64,000 nt of DNA from Rhodocollybia butyracea (lineage: Eukaryota; Basidiomycota; Agaricomycetes; Agaricales; Omphalotaceae): positions 434,001 through 498,000 of the forward strand of contig JADNRY010000017.1 of assembly GCA_015501585.1 (NCBI GenBank). Direction: 5' to 3'. Shown in pieces: positions 46,369-59,190 of this stretch. The translations under genes and the position numbers were made by a program. The stretch's first letter is position 1, and each line of letters begins with the position of its first letter. The notes beneath the pieces are model-generated. The model was not told the DNA's origin. It made no database searches and saw only the letters and a list, made by a program, of their open reading frames with translations.

Positions 46369-49300
46369 CTAGAATCCGCTCGTCGTAACCCTCAATTGTT
46401 CTAGTTTTTTAAGTACTTCACCTACAGTTCGGTCAAGCTCACCAGCTATCGCGCTTTGCTTCGGCCCTGGTAACCTCGCAAACGTCTCGCAAAGATCACC
46501 ATCGACAACAGCCTTGACCGGAGTGTAATATCCTCTCCAACTCAACTGATCTCTCCCAACTAAACTACTTTGCTCCGTCCGCATGTGTTGCTCCAACAGT
46601 GATATGAAGTCGACATCTTCTTTGGAGACAAACGGTACAAGAATGCCAATTGTGCCATGTAACCCTGTGTACAGCAAGATCTCCCGTCCGCCAGCCACCA
46701 TTGCGACTTTGTGGATGGAAGTTATGAGGTCTCCGACGTGGAATGTAGCTATCATCTTGGTTTTATGGGGAGCTCCCATCAGTATTCCTTTTTCGTGTAA
46801 GATACCGGCGCCTGTAGGGTCGTCATCGACTTGCTCCGACTCCTTGGAGTCCAGCCGATTGACGATGATGTTTCCAAACCTATCCCCGATAGCCACGGTG
46901 TTATAGTCTACCATTGCCATGGCGCTGACCCATCTCGGCTGAGAGTCGTCAGCAAACACAAGTAAACGGTTTTCGGGGGCTTTGTATGCAGCGAACGAGA
47001 CAGATTCTTGCATTTCGCCCACGATAATCCTTGAACCCTGTGTACTGAGTGCGACAATCGCAGAGCCAAATGTCTGGCGGCGTGCATAAACAAACTACTC
47101 GCGTGATACGTATCGGCAAGCTCACCTTGTTCTCCACTTTTCGAAGCAGCTTCTTCTTCCCGATATCGTAGATCCGGAGAGCCTTTCCAACACCTGCGAC
47201 AAGTCGTCCCTGGAATGCCAAGAGTGCTAGTGGGACATCGTCTGTTTCAGTCTAGAGCAGGGAGTGAGCATATAGTACAATCGAAGCCATTTTTGTCTTA
47301 CCTTGTGCAGCAGCTCCAAACCCCTGCCCTCATCGGTGAATTTGTACGTCCTCAAAAAGCCGCTGGAGCAAGAACGTGGGGAGACCGTTGTATCTGCTGC
47401 GGTACCAACAACCAGATGAAGCTCTCCACCTCGCACGGAAAACGAAACTACCGCTAGAGAGAAAGCAGCTTCGTTGCAATCTAAAGGAATATAGGCCACG
47501 GTTTCTGCCTAATAAAATTGTAGTAAGTATAGCGAGGCGACCGCAGTCAAATTGACCCACCTTCGCAGGATCCACGATCCTGATAGCAGATCCCCATGTA
47601 CCAGCAGGAGCCTTCGGCCGACCGAATACTTCCGCAGGCAGGTCAATAACTTCCTGGTCAATTTTTTTACCTTGCTGGCGCTGAATAACAAGCCAATTAT
47701 CATACAATGCTATCAATAAAATCGCCCGGAACAACGCACAAGTTCAGCCAGTCTCTTTTCTGCTGCATCCTCGCCCAGTACGCGGTGGTCTCCTTCGACA
47801 ATATAGAAGTACGGACCATGCGCGATAAACTTTCGAGGAGTATATGATAGCGGTATAGAATCTTGTTTAAGCTGAGTCCCTAGTTTTGGTATCTGGAAAA
47901 TACGGAGGGTACTTCCAGTAATTCCAATAAGACCTTCTGGGCTGAGCTCAGCTGAGAAACTCCAGGCAAAATCAAAGCTCTCGAAGATCAGCGGTGTAAA
48001 GTGCATGAGGTTTTGGTGGGTGTAGTTGAGCCATGATCGTGATGAGAGTGCGAGTATTGCCGGGTTGTGTTGAATCTGTACGCGGATGAGCTTGACTGGC
48101 CTCGTTCCAAGGAAACTGTTTGCGGTTTGTCAGAACACTATGTAAAGAGAGACCAGGACGGGGGAATACCGTGTACGAGTGTCGGTCAGCTGGCCATTGA
48201 TGGGATCCAGGACTGTCCGCAATAAAACCCCATTTTGCAGGCCTATGTTGACGAATAGGGTAGGTTGGGTTTTGTTGATACTGGCATCCAGCATTTCCGC
48301 AATACAAATAGAAGATGGAGGCGCCGTTAATGCTTGGAGACTTATTGTTTCCAGAGTGCTCTCAGGATCCAGAGAAATGACTCGAACAGTCTGGTCTTCA
48401 CATCCGACGGCCTGAGTTTGACAATCAGCCCAAGTAGAGAAATCTAAACGAAACAAACGTACTAAAAATGGTGTCCTCTGTCGACCCTCTGGAACCTCTG
48501 CCATGCTCAATGCCAATACCGTACTACCCATCGCCTTCCGATCTTGATACTCATTCAACTGTCCCTCCAAGTCCAGCTCAAAATACACCAACTCAGCGGA
48601 ACTCAAAGCGACGACAACCTGTCGCTTGTTCGTCGTCGCGTTAACGATACTCTTCCCTGGCGGTGCTTTCCATTCGGTGACATGCCCATTGGACAAGACA
48701 TGCCGAATGCCTTCTGGATGCACCTGAAGAAGTGCATCGCTGCCAATTTGCTGGACGGCTAGGGTGCGAGCAGAAGATAGGAAGCCGGTGTCTTGAACTT
48801 CTTCAATAGTTTCGCCAATTGAGAGAACTAGAGTACCGTTGACGAAGGAAAGGATGATGTACGAATCATAAGGATCTGGAAGAGCTGCGTTAGATTTCAT
48901 CATGAGTCATAGTAGATCAACTCACCATCTTCTTTCTTTTTCGTCGTCCAGACAGCATTTGGTATACCTGGTAGATCGGAACTGACCGACTCTTCGACCT
49001 CCAATCCATGTCGAAGCGTCCGTAATGAACTCCTCGAGCCGCGGCCACACGCCGCGAATATTTGGGGTGTATCAGAGTTCGGAAGGATATTCAACACCTT
49101 GGAATCCAGGATAGGATCTAACGATTCGATTTCATCAGCAAGTGCAAGATTCTCAAGAGGACGAGGACGGAAATATTCGTGCGGTAGAGGAGAAGTCGGG
49201 TCTGCCATGCCGAAAGAACGGTATGATGTCGAACTAAATTCAGGCTCGTCATCGTCATCACCAAGTTTTCTGGAACTGATAGAAATAACTGAGAAAGAAT

Positions 49301-50536
49301 TGTATGAGCACGTAGAAGAGAGTCAGTAGTAACAGTTGCACTTACTGATTCGAGAACTCGGAAGCAACAAAAAGGAAACCAGATTTAAGAATACAGAGAC
49401 TGGACGCAACAGGTACAGTGTCAAAATACTTGATTTTTAGAGACTTCACTTCTTCGTCTTCGTGCTCGATGGTAACCTTGAATAGGTCACCGTCTTCGTT
49501 CTGAACCAAGAAGAAGAAGGCGCCCTAGAAGAGCGCATCAGTTGCACAAAAATTCTACAGGGTCGGAACCACATACCTTCATTTTGTGCATCACAGCCGA
49601 CACAATAAGCACCCCTCGGTCTCTCTTGTCCAAAGGATGTTTCCGGCGTGGAATAGGGATACGATGCTGGGGTGCATCCATATGTCGATAGATGATATGG
49701 TCCTCGCAACAAACAAGAACACCAGAAGGTCCGTCAAAGCGATCCGAAGACGCCAACTGCCCACCAGGTACTTGTAGCAGAAGATTTGCTCGTCGATCCG
49801 TGGGCTCGCTCCATTTCCTAACGACGTGATTCAGACCTAGATCCAGCTCATAGTAAGTCAACATCTTCTCCGCATTTTTGAATGCTTCCCCGATGGATCC
49901 TGGTCAGACTCGGTATAATCAACCTCCAGCGCGGCAAATGTCGGATTTTCGAAACCGACATCGAGTCCGACGATGTGGTGAATGATGGCGCCATTTTTGT
50001 GAGCCTCGAGTGGAGAAGATATGGTGAGGTTGGCGGCAGCATCTCTGTTCAGAATATATACCAATTTGGATTTTTCCATGGCAGAGATCATGACGCTACG
50101 GCCCTTGGGATCCACTGCGAGATATTGACCTGGGACAATTCTGCGCGCGCCAGACTTTCCAAACGTTTCTTGGTGCAGTTTGACGAAAGAACTTGTTTTG
50201 GGATCATAATCCAGAATAATAATGCGACCAGAGTCTGATCCTACGATGGCGTAGTCTAAGAAAAAAAATAAGATGTGGACAAAAGACATACACGTACAGA
50301 GCGCGCTCACCCTTGGTACCGCCAGTCAACCGAAAAGAGGCAAGAGAACGAATGGAGCCGAAGACATCTGTGGAAATGATTGTCGCAACTTTTCCTGTCT
50401 GAGGATCTGGCCGCAAAAGCTCCAGCCTGGTTCCATGCGAAGCAATAATTTCCTGCTGTCGGACACCAGAAAAGTTGCCTACAACGGCCTGCGTAATAGC
50501 TGTTGGCGGCTGCAGAGTAAGGTTGTACAGGTGCAT
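46369..50536 (-). CDS. RSE1: splicing factor 3B subunit 3 (SF3B3/Rse1)
   Basis: A long WD/beta-propeller protein of the U2 snRNP SF3b complex, related to DDB1/CPSF-A, acting in branch-site recognition in the nucleus. Start [20 protein letters not shown] at 50536, followed by [121 protein letters not shown] region and, near the end, [14 protein letters not shown] and [19 protein letters not shown]. It stops at 46369 after LRVTTSGF. About a dozen short introns. The protein appears complete. A decayed copy of part of it lies at 58365-59190. Confidence 0.93.
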
Positions 50537-50678
50537 GATGTTCGCTGGTCAATTAAGACTGCGAAGTTATACAGCCAGAAAGCTGGCTTTGCGATTGGAG
50601 TTGGAAGAGAGCCGTAAAACTAGTGGGCGCTTAGTGCGACTTAGGCGCTTGTTCTTTTCTCGCGTTTCTACTCCAAAC
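50537..50678. promoter_or_regulatory. bidirectional promoter region RSE1 / neighbour
   Basis: The start codons of RSE1 (minus) and the plus-strand gene at 50679 are 142 bp apart. No specific element could be assigned. Confidence 0.55.
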
Positions 50679-52914
50679 ATGAAATTCTTTCTTCTACGCC
50701 GGTTCTCACACCTTATTCACCGCAGAACAAGATCCGACTCTGCTCTACAAGGGATCTATTTCAACAATACGAATGTGCCACAGTCTCTCTCGTTGGGCGA
50801 CTTACAACAACTCGGAGATTTCTCTAGATACCCAAACATGACTCTGTCTACTTCTCCCCTTCCTTCATCTCCAGATGCCCCTTTGTTACTCTCACAAACT
50901 CACCATCATCCCGTATTGACCCTCTTTTGCTTCGACGAACATATAAACAATCTTCGAAAAGAAAACGCCGAAATGGAATTGGCTCACCAATATCTGAAGT
51001 CGCATCTAGAACTCAAAATAGCCGAACTTGAATCGTACAAGAGCCATTTCGCTTTCGAAAATACCTTGACCAGTAACTTGGCTCAGATCATTGACACGTC
51101 CGAGAAGGAGCTTTACTTTTTAGGAATCGATATCAACCGGGTGGACGACTACTATCTTCTTCTTCTCAATACCAAAATATGTGGAACCGTTTTCCATCGT
51201 ACTCGTGCAGCAATTGCGACTGGGTTTGCCTTCACCGACGCTATTGTAGATGCCATTCGAGAGGTCGCCGAAATTCCCCATAGTCCTTGGTCCACCTTGA
51301 TTCCCCCAGTAATTGGAGAACGCTCGCCGGATCACTACAGTTCCGCCCTTAGCATCACGCTCAAGACGCGATCTGATCTTCGCTGTGCTAAGAATCTCGC
51401 ACAGTTCTGGAAATTTACCGCACAAGATGATGGAGTACATGGAGATATTATCACGCCCTCTGCGTCTAATCTTTCTGAGGTGCAGGAGGTACTTTCGTTA
51501 CAACGACAAAAGGCTGTTGATGATCTGTGGTCAAAGTTGAGGAGCGGAGAGCTTCCTCTTCGAAGTACCGTCGTGAAACAAGCTCGAGAGGATGATACCG
51601 TTGAGGCGCTTGCTTCTGCTCATCCATCTATAGCCGATACAGAAACACATTTCCTACATGCACCCACGCCTTCCGCCATCAATGCCAGTGCGTTATTCAT
51701 ATCTGCGATCTCCGAACCGGAGTTGACAGCGTCGGCTGCTGCGAGCATTATAACTGTTAATAATGTGATTAGTTTATAGATGACCATTCCGGCCCCGCTG
51801 AATTTGTCTCTAGGCATCAATCGTACTCTCCACCTCGGAGGGCTCATTGTCGACTGTGCCGTCTTCTGGTACTAGTTCTATGTCGGGCTCGTTGGGATCA
51901 ACGACAGAAGAAAACGATGCCACCTCGCCTCTTCCTCGACTGTCTCTATTCTCTTCTGACTTTTGGGCAGCCCATAATTCCGCCGCAGGTAGTTCAACTG
52001 CTCAAAGTAGTACAAGCGAATCTGGAAGCGGCGATTTCAACACGGAAGATGCCCTGCAGTCCCTGGAGATGATCTACCATCGCTTCAACAATATGAAGCT
52101 TGATACTATTCAAGAAGCTAGTCCCACATGCTCCACCGTACCAGCTACTTCTGTGATACCCCCTCATTCAGACGCCGACGAGTCAAGTTCCGCGTCGGAC
52201 GCCGATTTTGTCTTTGTGTCTATTCCGGCTCGCCCAGAAACACCATCACCAAAACAACGGAACTCTATCCTCCAGAATCTCAATCTCGCGTCTAAAATTA
52301 CCCGACGACTGTCGATCTCACTCTCTCCGCCTTCTAAGTTTGGATCTAGGTCTCAGCTTCCGGTCAAGACCACCCCAAGGAAAGTCCCCGCATCTGTGAC
52401 GCCCGATAGAAAAGGCGACTTGACGACGTCCGTTCACACTCCTACACGAATCCAGTCTATCCCGAAACGAAAGAGAGCAGCTAGCAAAATCTCAGACGTT
52501 CGTCCTACTTTGCCGGCTGACAAACGCGGTCGAGCAGCAACATCTCCCTCGTCGCTCTCCAGACCGACAATATCTTCGCTGCTCAAACAGTCAGCAGCTA
52601 CTCCACCTCCGCATGTAACTGCTGCAGGTGCCAAGAAGGGTAATACTCCGATATCTACATCATCTTTTCGACCTCGAGCAGACTCTGTATCATCAATGAC
52701 GACCCGCTGGGTCACACCCTTACTAGTAGGTCCAGCTGCGACTTCACTGTCTCCAACGAAGATATCTCGGACTCAAGTTTCGCCACTGCAGCACAAACGC
52801 CCGCCTCTGCCGACGAAGATTCTGACCAAAGGAAAAGAGAACAAGGAGAGCAAGGAAGATGCAACTACAAGGAACAGGGGAAAGGCTAAATCCAATTTTG
52901 AGGTTGTGGCATGA
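50679..52914 (+). CDS. hypothetical coiled-coil and Ser/Pro-rich protein
   Basis: Two exons (50679-51764 and 51814-52914) are joined in phase 0 by a 49-nt GTGATT...CTAG intron, giving about 728 residues. The N-terminal half has a basic start (MKFFLLRRFSHLIHRRTR), a predicted coiled coil around NLRKENAEMELAHQYLKSHL, and further helical segments. The C-terminal half is Ser/Thr/Pro-rich and basic with many SP/TP sites, an acidic SDADFVF patch, KRKRAASK and KGKENKESKED near the end. No enzyme motif is seen and I do not recognise the family. A decayed copy at 59195-60458 also spans the intron, showing the two halves belong together or at least were duplicated together. Confidence 0.75.
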
Positions 52915-53387
52915 CTAAGTTGATGCAGCGAAGAAAATATTCGCTAACATAGATTTTTTTTAAATTTTTTCTCGATTTTTTCTCGTCGTACAATACTATG
53001 TCTTGATTTAGAAATGTTCGAACTCTTGCCTTGCCAAATCTCTTCAACCTGGAGGTCAACCCCACCTGGGACATAGTTGTCCCTGTTCTGTGATGCGGAT
53101 GTACAGGGTGGACACAATTGATTCTACAGAAAACAGGGCGAGCAGCAATGTACTTGGTTTTGTCTTGGAGCTCTATGCATTGGAAATTAATGACAGCGTA
53201 TAATGGGGGTTTGCGGTATGGCCTCGAAACCTCATGTACTTCATTAACCTCTGTCTAAGAAGTGACGAAGGGAGGAAGATCTGATTTGGAAACGGCTCAC
53301 TTGCCTTGCAGTTGGCGACTAGGCTTTCTTCATAAAGTTAAGTATCTTTATCCAGGGTTCCTGGTCAGGCCAACGCGATAGGTAAGT
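52915..53387. other. intergenic, AT-rich, nothing identified
   Basis: This is the 3' flank of the preceding gene with T-rich stretches. No gene or repeat could be assigned before the solo LTR. Confidence 0.5.
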
Positions 53388-53789
53388 TCTGAAACCAATA
53401 AGTACTAATCCTCAGAAGCGTACGAAGTACAAACGACTTGTATTCAAATAGATATCTACCTGTGAAACCAATAAGTACTGATCTACGTGTGTAAGAGTAA
53501 GTACTAGCTCCACGAAGACATGAATAAATAAACTTACCCTCAGAAGCGTACGAAGTACAAACGACTGAGGGAAAAGGACAACTTGCCCTGTATATAGATA
53601 AATACACAAAACTGCCAAGTAGATACTAAGCACTCAGATAAACGAAAAGGAAAGGATAAATAGAATATAAGAGGAGAAATATCGGAGCCCCCTGGGGGGT
53701 AAACCTATCCTACATTGAAACGCGTCCCATCTCCTTCGGACGCCGATAGCGGGGGGCGGGACTCCTTGGCATGAGTTCCTCCTTCGACA
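53388..53789 (-). mobile_element. solo LTR of a Copia family
   Basis: Read on the minus strand it starts TGTCGAAGG and ends GGTTTCAGA (from an expected ...CACA), about 402 bp. It is flanked by a perfect TAAGT duplication (53383-53387 and 53790-53794). Its order of landmarks parallels the LTR at 60459-60869: AGGAGTCCCGC near the start, an ATTTCTCC word, a CCTCAG/CTGAGG hairpin around GTACTTCGTAC, and a duplicated TTTCACAGGT-like end. No internal coding region remains, as after LTR-LTR recombination. Confidence 0.8.
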
Positions 53790-53944
53790 TAAGTGATCAC
53801 CGAAACAATACTTATCAGTACTACTCCTGCCAGGCTGCTTTTGAAGCTACAGTATGTGCATACACCTCTAACCCTGCTTGCATGCTGCTACTTATAATTC
53901 TCCTGTTTGACCAATAACATCAGCTGGAGTGCCTTCCAACCTAT

Positions 53945-55364
53945 TCAGGATGAAACCTGCTGTGACTGAGCTTGTTGACTGAGTGCAAGACTGAGTGTGG
54001 GAATTTCTTCAAGGTGGAAGCTTTGGTCATATGTGTTTTGTGTTTGAAGCAAGATGAAGATGGCGACAGGGTTCAGGATCTAGCATTGAGGTACAGCAAT
54101 ATCAGCAGGCCTACAGCTTTAGAATGATAGGAGGGACCTCACAGCAGCAAATAGATAAAGTTGAGCTCCGAGAGTTCTAACAAAGTAAATGGCTGATGCA
54201 AGTGGTGCATTCACATTCAAAGCACTAATTATTACAGCAAATAGCTGAGAACTTTTGCTCAGGAGGAACAGGTTATGCTTCACAAAATACGCACGTAACG
54301 CACCTGGACTAACATGTAAATTGCACCAGACTCTACAAGAAGAAGAAGAATTTGTTCGCCTTTAGTTTTCTTTCTTCTAATAGAAATTGAATTCATGGAT
54401 TTATGATGAAACCTATAATTTATGAAATCAGATATAGAGATCAGGCACAGACAGAAGATGGTGATCAGTGCTCACCAGGCTCGAAAAGCTATTGAACATG
54501 TTGCTATCATATTTACAGATAATGACAGGAGAATAACGACCCAATCAAGACTTATAGTCTGAATAAGTTGGTCGGAAACAGCCAAAAACCCTTCGATATC
54601 AATGGCAATACCATCAGCCAACCAAGCAGCTAACATTATATCTCCTTGAGCTCATGTATAACAATGGCCACAGGCTGAGATCAGTCATACCTATATCTGC
54701 AAGCATGAGCAGAAACAAAGTCCATTTCACTTTTGTGTTGTCTATCCACACTGCCCAAGCTCTCCACACAATCACAGTATCAGCAATGACAAGTTGCTTC
54801 ACAGAATTAGGTCAATTGGTGTTAGAATGTAAGTATGAGGTCTAAAACTCACTGTAACATTGCTTGACCAGGCACACACATTTTTATAGACTGTTGCCTG
54901 TGACTTTGCTTTGACTGCTACTATTTGTTCCACAATTCCCCCTGGTAAAGTCACTACAGATCCATATTTGACAAACTCAAGTGTCTCTGACACAGATATC
55001 ACAAGGTATATCAGCATCAGGATAAAATTGACAAGGAGTACACAAATCATTGCTTTCTTTGCATTCCCAATACTGCCTTCTGTTCTGCATAGTCAATGTA
55101 TTCAGAATTGTTGTTTTGTTAAGATATCTGAAATATGATTAAGTATATGAGAACTCACTTGAAGTAAATGTAAAGACTGATACAATATGCCAAAGAGTAT
55201 ATCCCTAATAGAAAATACAATAAAAATTGAGAATTGTTTTATCTCAAAATGATAATCAGTCTAGTGTATCTACCTAATAAAGTGAACAGAAATATGCTTG
55301 AGGCCACATTGATAAAAAACCCAAGTCCGGCGGATGACAATTCCTCTACTTCTTCTGGAGTCAT
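53945..55364 (-). CDS. multipass (7TM-like) fungal membrane protein
   Basis: Start MTPEEVEELSSAGLGFFINV, then hydrophobic segments separated by short introns: GIYSLAYCISLYIYF, AMICVLLVNFILMLIYLVI, LLIADTVIVWRAWAVW (approximate, across a junction), LADGIAIDIEGFLAV, DWVVILLSLSVNMIATCSIAFRAW, VESGAIYMLVQ, LFAVIISALNVNAPLASAIYF and NPVAIFILLQTQNTYDQ. The paired 'RAW' motifs after TM segments are typical of a large agaricomycete family of integral membrane proteins of unknown function. The C-terminal tail (SLALSQQAQSQQVSS) ends at 53945. The extracellular loop between helices 3 and 4 is short. No receptor motif identifies a ligand. Confidence 0.75.
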
Positions 55365-56339
55365 GACTGTGACTTCAGACTGGTGTAAGTTGATGGGGAG
55401 ATTTAGGAATGAGCTGTTGGAGAATAAAATAGAATGCGATATTACCACTTGGGATAATATGTAGCACAATAACAGAATAGAGGTAAAAGCACAATGTATT
55501 CTGTTTGCCCTCTACAGTACAGAGAGAGGGGCAATCGGATAAGGTCACAGCATACATCTAGCTACTGCTTATATACTGGTAATGGGGGTGATAGGAAATA
55601 AGTATGTGTAAGTGCATGTCAATAATGAGTGTGAGATAACTATGAACTTGATCAATCATAAGCAACCAGAAACACTGATAATATATCAGCAAAGTTATTA
55701 ATACCTACAGGTTGAGAATTTATAATCCCTCGCTATTATCAAAGGGTAAAATATTATTACTGTTGTTAATATCAAGGCTACAGTGTGAGGCGCTCTTAAT
55801 TTTCTATCCTAAGTCCCTTTATAGTGGTCATTGTGCTCAAGTTTCCCTCTTGTATTTGTGAGCTAAAAATTTACGCGTCACTTACAGTTACATAATTAAT
55901 AAACACCGGAGTTCCTAATAACAAGGTTGATTATATTCGGGCTGGTAGATAGATGCAAGGAATTATAAATTACTGATCCATTGTTATATCAACGGAAAAT
56001 ATATAAAATCTGTGTTCTACGCTCTCATAAGAATGATACTGATATCTGGTGATATCCAACATGAGCGAGCTTAAGTAAGTAAATGTGTTAAGATTACAGG
56101 GGTCCTATCCACTCCATCCTAGTAGTACTAGTATCGTTTAAGTACAAGCATTTCAATAAGTCCATAAGTCCATAAGTTTATAGATGAACTAATACTTACT
56201 CCCCTAGGGATCTCCACCGTAACCGTAAGATACGGCTACACAGTTACAGCCAAGTTACAGCTATATAGGTACCCCTGTAGGGGCGGAATCTGGCACTCAT
56301 CTCTATCCTGGTGAGTTCAAAAACAATTAAATCAATGGT
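55365..56339. other. intergenic, AT-rich, nothing identified
   Basis: I see no coding exon, RNA gene or clear repeat in this AT-rich stretch. Confidence 0.5.
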
Positions 56340-56615
56340 TTTTGCTTCATGAATATTGGCTACACTGCCAACCTAGTGACCATCGGATTTCCACTGCCCG
56401 TCCCTGTCATCACATCACCAGAAAACGTTCACCGGAAATATGGTGGTCCAACAACTCAGCATATTTCCACTGACTAGCTTGTGGAAATCAATGAGCTGGG
56501 ATATCGAAAAAGATGCCCTTGAATAAAGAGCAACACAGCAAAATTGAACCCGTAACCTCAGGGAAAGAAAGTCACCCGTACGATGGGCACAAATTACCAC
56601 TAAGCCAAGTAGCCC
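56340..56615 (-). repeat. tRNA-derived SINE candidate
   Basis: On the minus strand the element begins GGGCTACTTGGCTTAGTGG, which contains a pol III A box (TGGCTTAGTGG). About 40 nt later is a B box-like GGGTTCAATTTT. The head is not a sound tRNA because of a weak variable region and T arm. The body (around GTTGGACCACCATATTTCC and AAATCCGATGGTCAC) resembles another fragment at 56869-57025, so it is a repeat. The 3' end is not defined. Confidence 0.45.
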
Positions 56616-56868
56616 TTCCCGTCTATCATTGCTACCTGTTCATATTCAGGAAATTTTATTAGTGCTCATACACGCACGGATTCTCGTCGTGTCATGAACG
56701 GTTGAACGATTTGTGTATAGAGTCCGGAAGGCTCTTATGTAAAAATGAATAAAATTTTACTGATGTACATATACTAAATGAAAAAAAAATAGCTACAATC
56801 CCTTATAAAGGATGATAAGCTACTTCGCAAAGTAGCGAGAAGTGGGAGACTATGATTCAGAGGTTAGT

Positions 56869-57025
56869 GAGGCCACCAGACCGCACATTAGGAATGCCAG
56901 TAAGCGATCAGTGGAAAAACGGGGACTTGTTGGACCACTAGATTTCCGGTGGAGTAGGTTCGTCGATCCACCGATCCGTGGTTCACCAGAAATCCACTGG
57001 TGCGTTGGCAGTGTATACCGTACCG
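56869..57025 (+). repeat. fragment related to the SINE candidate body
   Basis: Shared words with the preceding element, in opposite orientation: GTTGGACCAC, ATTTCCGGTG, and a final GTTGGCAGTGTA. It lacks the tRNA-like head. Confidence 0.45.
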
Positions 57026-57109
57026 TATAGACCAATTTTGACCAATTTTACGGTGGAGATCCTCATACTCCCCTTGATGCCCAATCTTTTCCCACCACAG
57101 CTAAGGAAC

Positions 57110-57350
57110 GGTTTCATGCACGCATGATCTGTATTTATAGTACATAGTAGCAAAATGAAACACATCTACATTGCTTGCAGTGCAAGCACACAAGTTTCAT
57201 TCGCTATTGTGTATTGAAGCGTTGAACGCCCACTGGTCAATGTGATTCATGTATTCAACAAGCTGACAACCAGCCGGACCTTCTCACCAAGCCCCTCCAC
57301 AGGAGCCTTCATTAGAAATGGAACAGCAAATCAAACTCAAAGCGAGTCAA
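57110..57350 (+). mobile_element. relict of Copia RNase H C terminus
   Basis: Frames here spell decayed RNase H-end motifs of Ty1/Copia elements: KHIYIACS, and then DNQPDLLTKPLHRSLH, the usual C-terminal (D/A)LLTKPL signature. Stops and frameshifts interrupt it. Sequence after 57350 may be a decayed LTR, but I could not find its pair. Confidence 0.65.
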
Positions 57351-58364
57351 GGTAGTGTTTTCTCTCCGTACCAGTTGCATTCCACTTTGATGGAGATGGC
57401 CTTCCCAAAAGGTAGCGGCTAGAGTTTATCAGAAGTTCGGAAACTTGAGCTTGTCATTGTTTACATATTGTTCTTCCTTCTGAAGTGCTATGTCTATATA
57501 TGTTTGTAACGGTCAGGTCGGGCATTTGATAACAAAGGACCCTAACGCATTGTAAAGGATACATCGGGGTTAGTCTCCTAGGCAGACTCGTAATACGCTG
57601 ACAATCCGTACGGATGTGCCATGTATATAGATATCATTCGAGGTTAAGGAATCTGAAGACACCTTTTAGTAGTGATAACATAGCATATATTGGATGAATT
57701 GAAGACATCTTGAGCTGTACGTGTGACGGTATCTCTCCTGCGGGATCCAAAATTAAATTGAGGCGAGGTCACCGCGAAACCAAAGTCTATTTCGTTTTGT
57801 CAATCCAAAGATTCCAAACAGAAACATTGTTGGTATCCGTGTGTGTCGTGGATACCAATGGGGCACCGCCGAAAGATTTGTCCGTTGTTGGGAAGGTTTT
57901 TTGAGGCAAGTATCTTCATCACATCAATAGGTTAATCAGGCTTTGCGTGTTTGTTGGATGATAGATGAGATAGTTCTGGACAAACGCCACACCGAATCCG
58001 ACAACACTCCGACAACACCCTCAGAAACTCCAGTTACTCGTCGGTTTACTCGATGTCTACTTGTTTTGTTTTCGCCTCAACGGTAGTTCGATGCTCCAAT
58101 CTCCCGTCCTTTTGTTTCCGATCCACCAACTATCCCCAGTGGCTTTTCACCTGCTGTGGGAGACCGATTTATCTTCAATCAAAGTGCGCAAGTTGACTAT
58201 CCTATTCTTTTGTTGTTTTATCAGTCATTGCGCATCCTTCTAGTTGTTCGACCAGAGAGCTCAGAGCTGGGAATTGCAAAAAGTGGCGGCGCCATAAGGA
58301 ACATCGTGTTCAGCAACGCACTGAACAGACGTAACACGTAGATGCACATGAGGCGAGAAGTATT
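57351..58364. other. unassigned stretch with short open frames
   Basis: Frames at 57710-57904 and 58061-58243 encode peptides with no recognisable motif. I cannot decide whether they are exons of a lost gene. The part just after the Copia relict may be LTR. Confidence 0.35.
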
Positions 58365-59190
58365 GACCATGTGCGAAGAATTTTGGAGGAGTATATGATA
58401 GCGGTATAGAATCATGTTTAAACTGAGTACATACCTAGTTTCGGTATCGGGAAAATACAGAGGGTGCTTCCAGTAGTTCCAATGAGTCCTTCTGGGCTGA
58501 GATCAGCTGAGAAACTCCAGCAAAATCAAAGTCCCTGAAGATCGGCGGCATAAAATGTAGTTGAACCATGATTGTGTTGAGCGTGCAGGCCCGGGTGTTG
58601 TCAGGGTTGTGTTGAATCTGTACGCGGGTGCGCTTGACTGGCCTCGTCAAGGAAACTGTGTGGATCCAGGGCTGTCCGCAATAAAACATCATCCTGTAGG
58701 CAGTTGTTGACGAATAGAGTGGGTCGAGTTTTGTTGGTACTTGTATCCAGCGTTTCTGCGATACGAGTGGAAGATGGAGGCGCTGTTTATGCTCTCGGGA
58801 TCCAGAGAAATGACTCAAACAGTCTGGCCAATGGCCTGAGTTTGATAATCATCCCCCGTAAAAAAAGAATTCGAACCGAAATTCAAACATACCAAAAAAT
58901 GGTGTCCTCTGTCGACCCTCTGGGACCTTACCTCGACTCGTAGTGTCCACAACTGGAACCTTTGCGATGCTCAGCGCTAATACCATACTGCCCATAGCCT
59001 TCCGAAAATCCAGCTTAAAATACACCAACTCGTTTGTCGTCGCGCTAACAATACCGTTCTTTCCGGGTGGTACTTTCCATTCAGTGACATGCCGGATGTC
59101 TTCTGGATGAACTTGAAGAAGTGCATGGCTGCCAATTTGCTGGACGGATAGGGTGCGAGCGGAAGAGCAAAGAGGAAGCTGGTGTCTTGG
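58365..59190 (-). pseudogene. decayed partial duplicate of RSE1
   Basis: Minus-strand translations match RSE1 in pieces: SARTLSVQQIGSHALLQVHP, HVTEWKVPPGKN, KAMGSMVLALSIAKVPE-like, and QHNPDNTRACTLNTIMVQLH. Nucleotide similarity includes intron positions (compare 58560-58665 with 48010-48125), so this is a DNA-level duplication, not a retrocopy. Frameshifts, stops and several internal deletions are present. It corresponds to roughly 47810-48790 of the parent. Confidence 0.85.

Noticed and set aside
53410..53560. CRISPR-like repeated GTACTTCGTAC words
   Set aside because: Only two copies within a eukaryotic LTR, each part of a palindrome.
56541..56615. Functional tRNA on the minus strand
   Set aside because: A and B boxes are present, but the arms do not pair well and a repeat body follows; a SINE head is the better reading.
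57710..57904. 65-codon open frame as a gene
   Set aside because: It lacks a clear ATG start, has no motif and no supported continuation.
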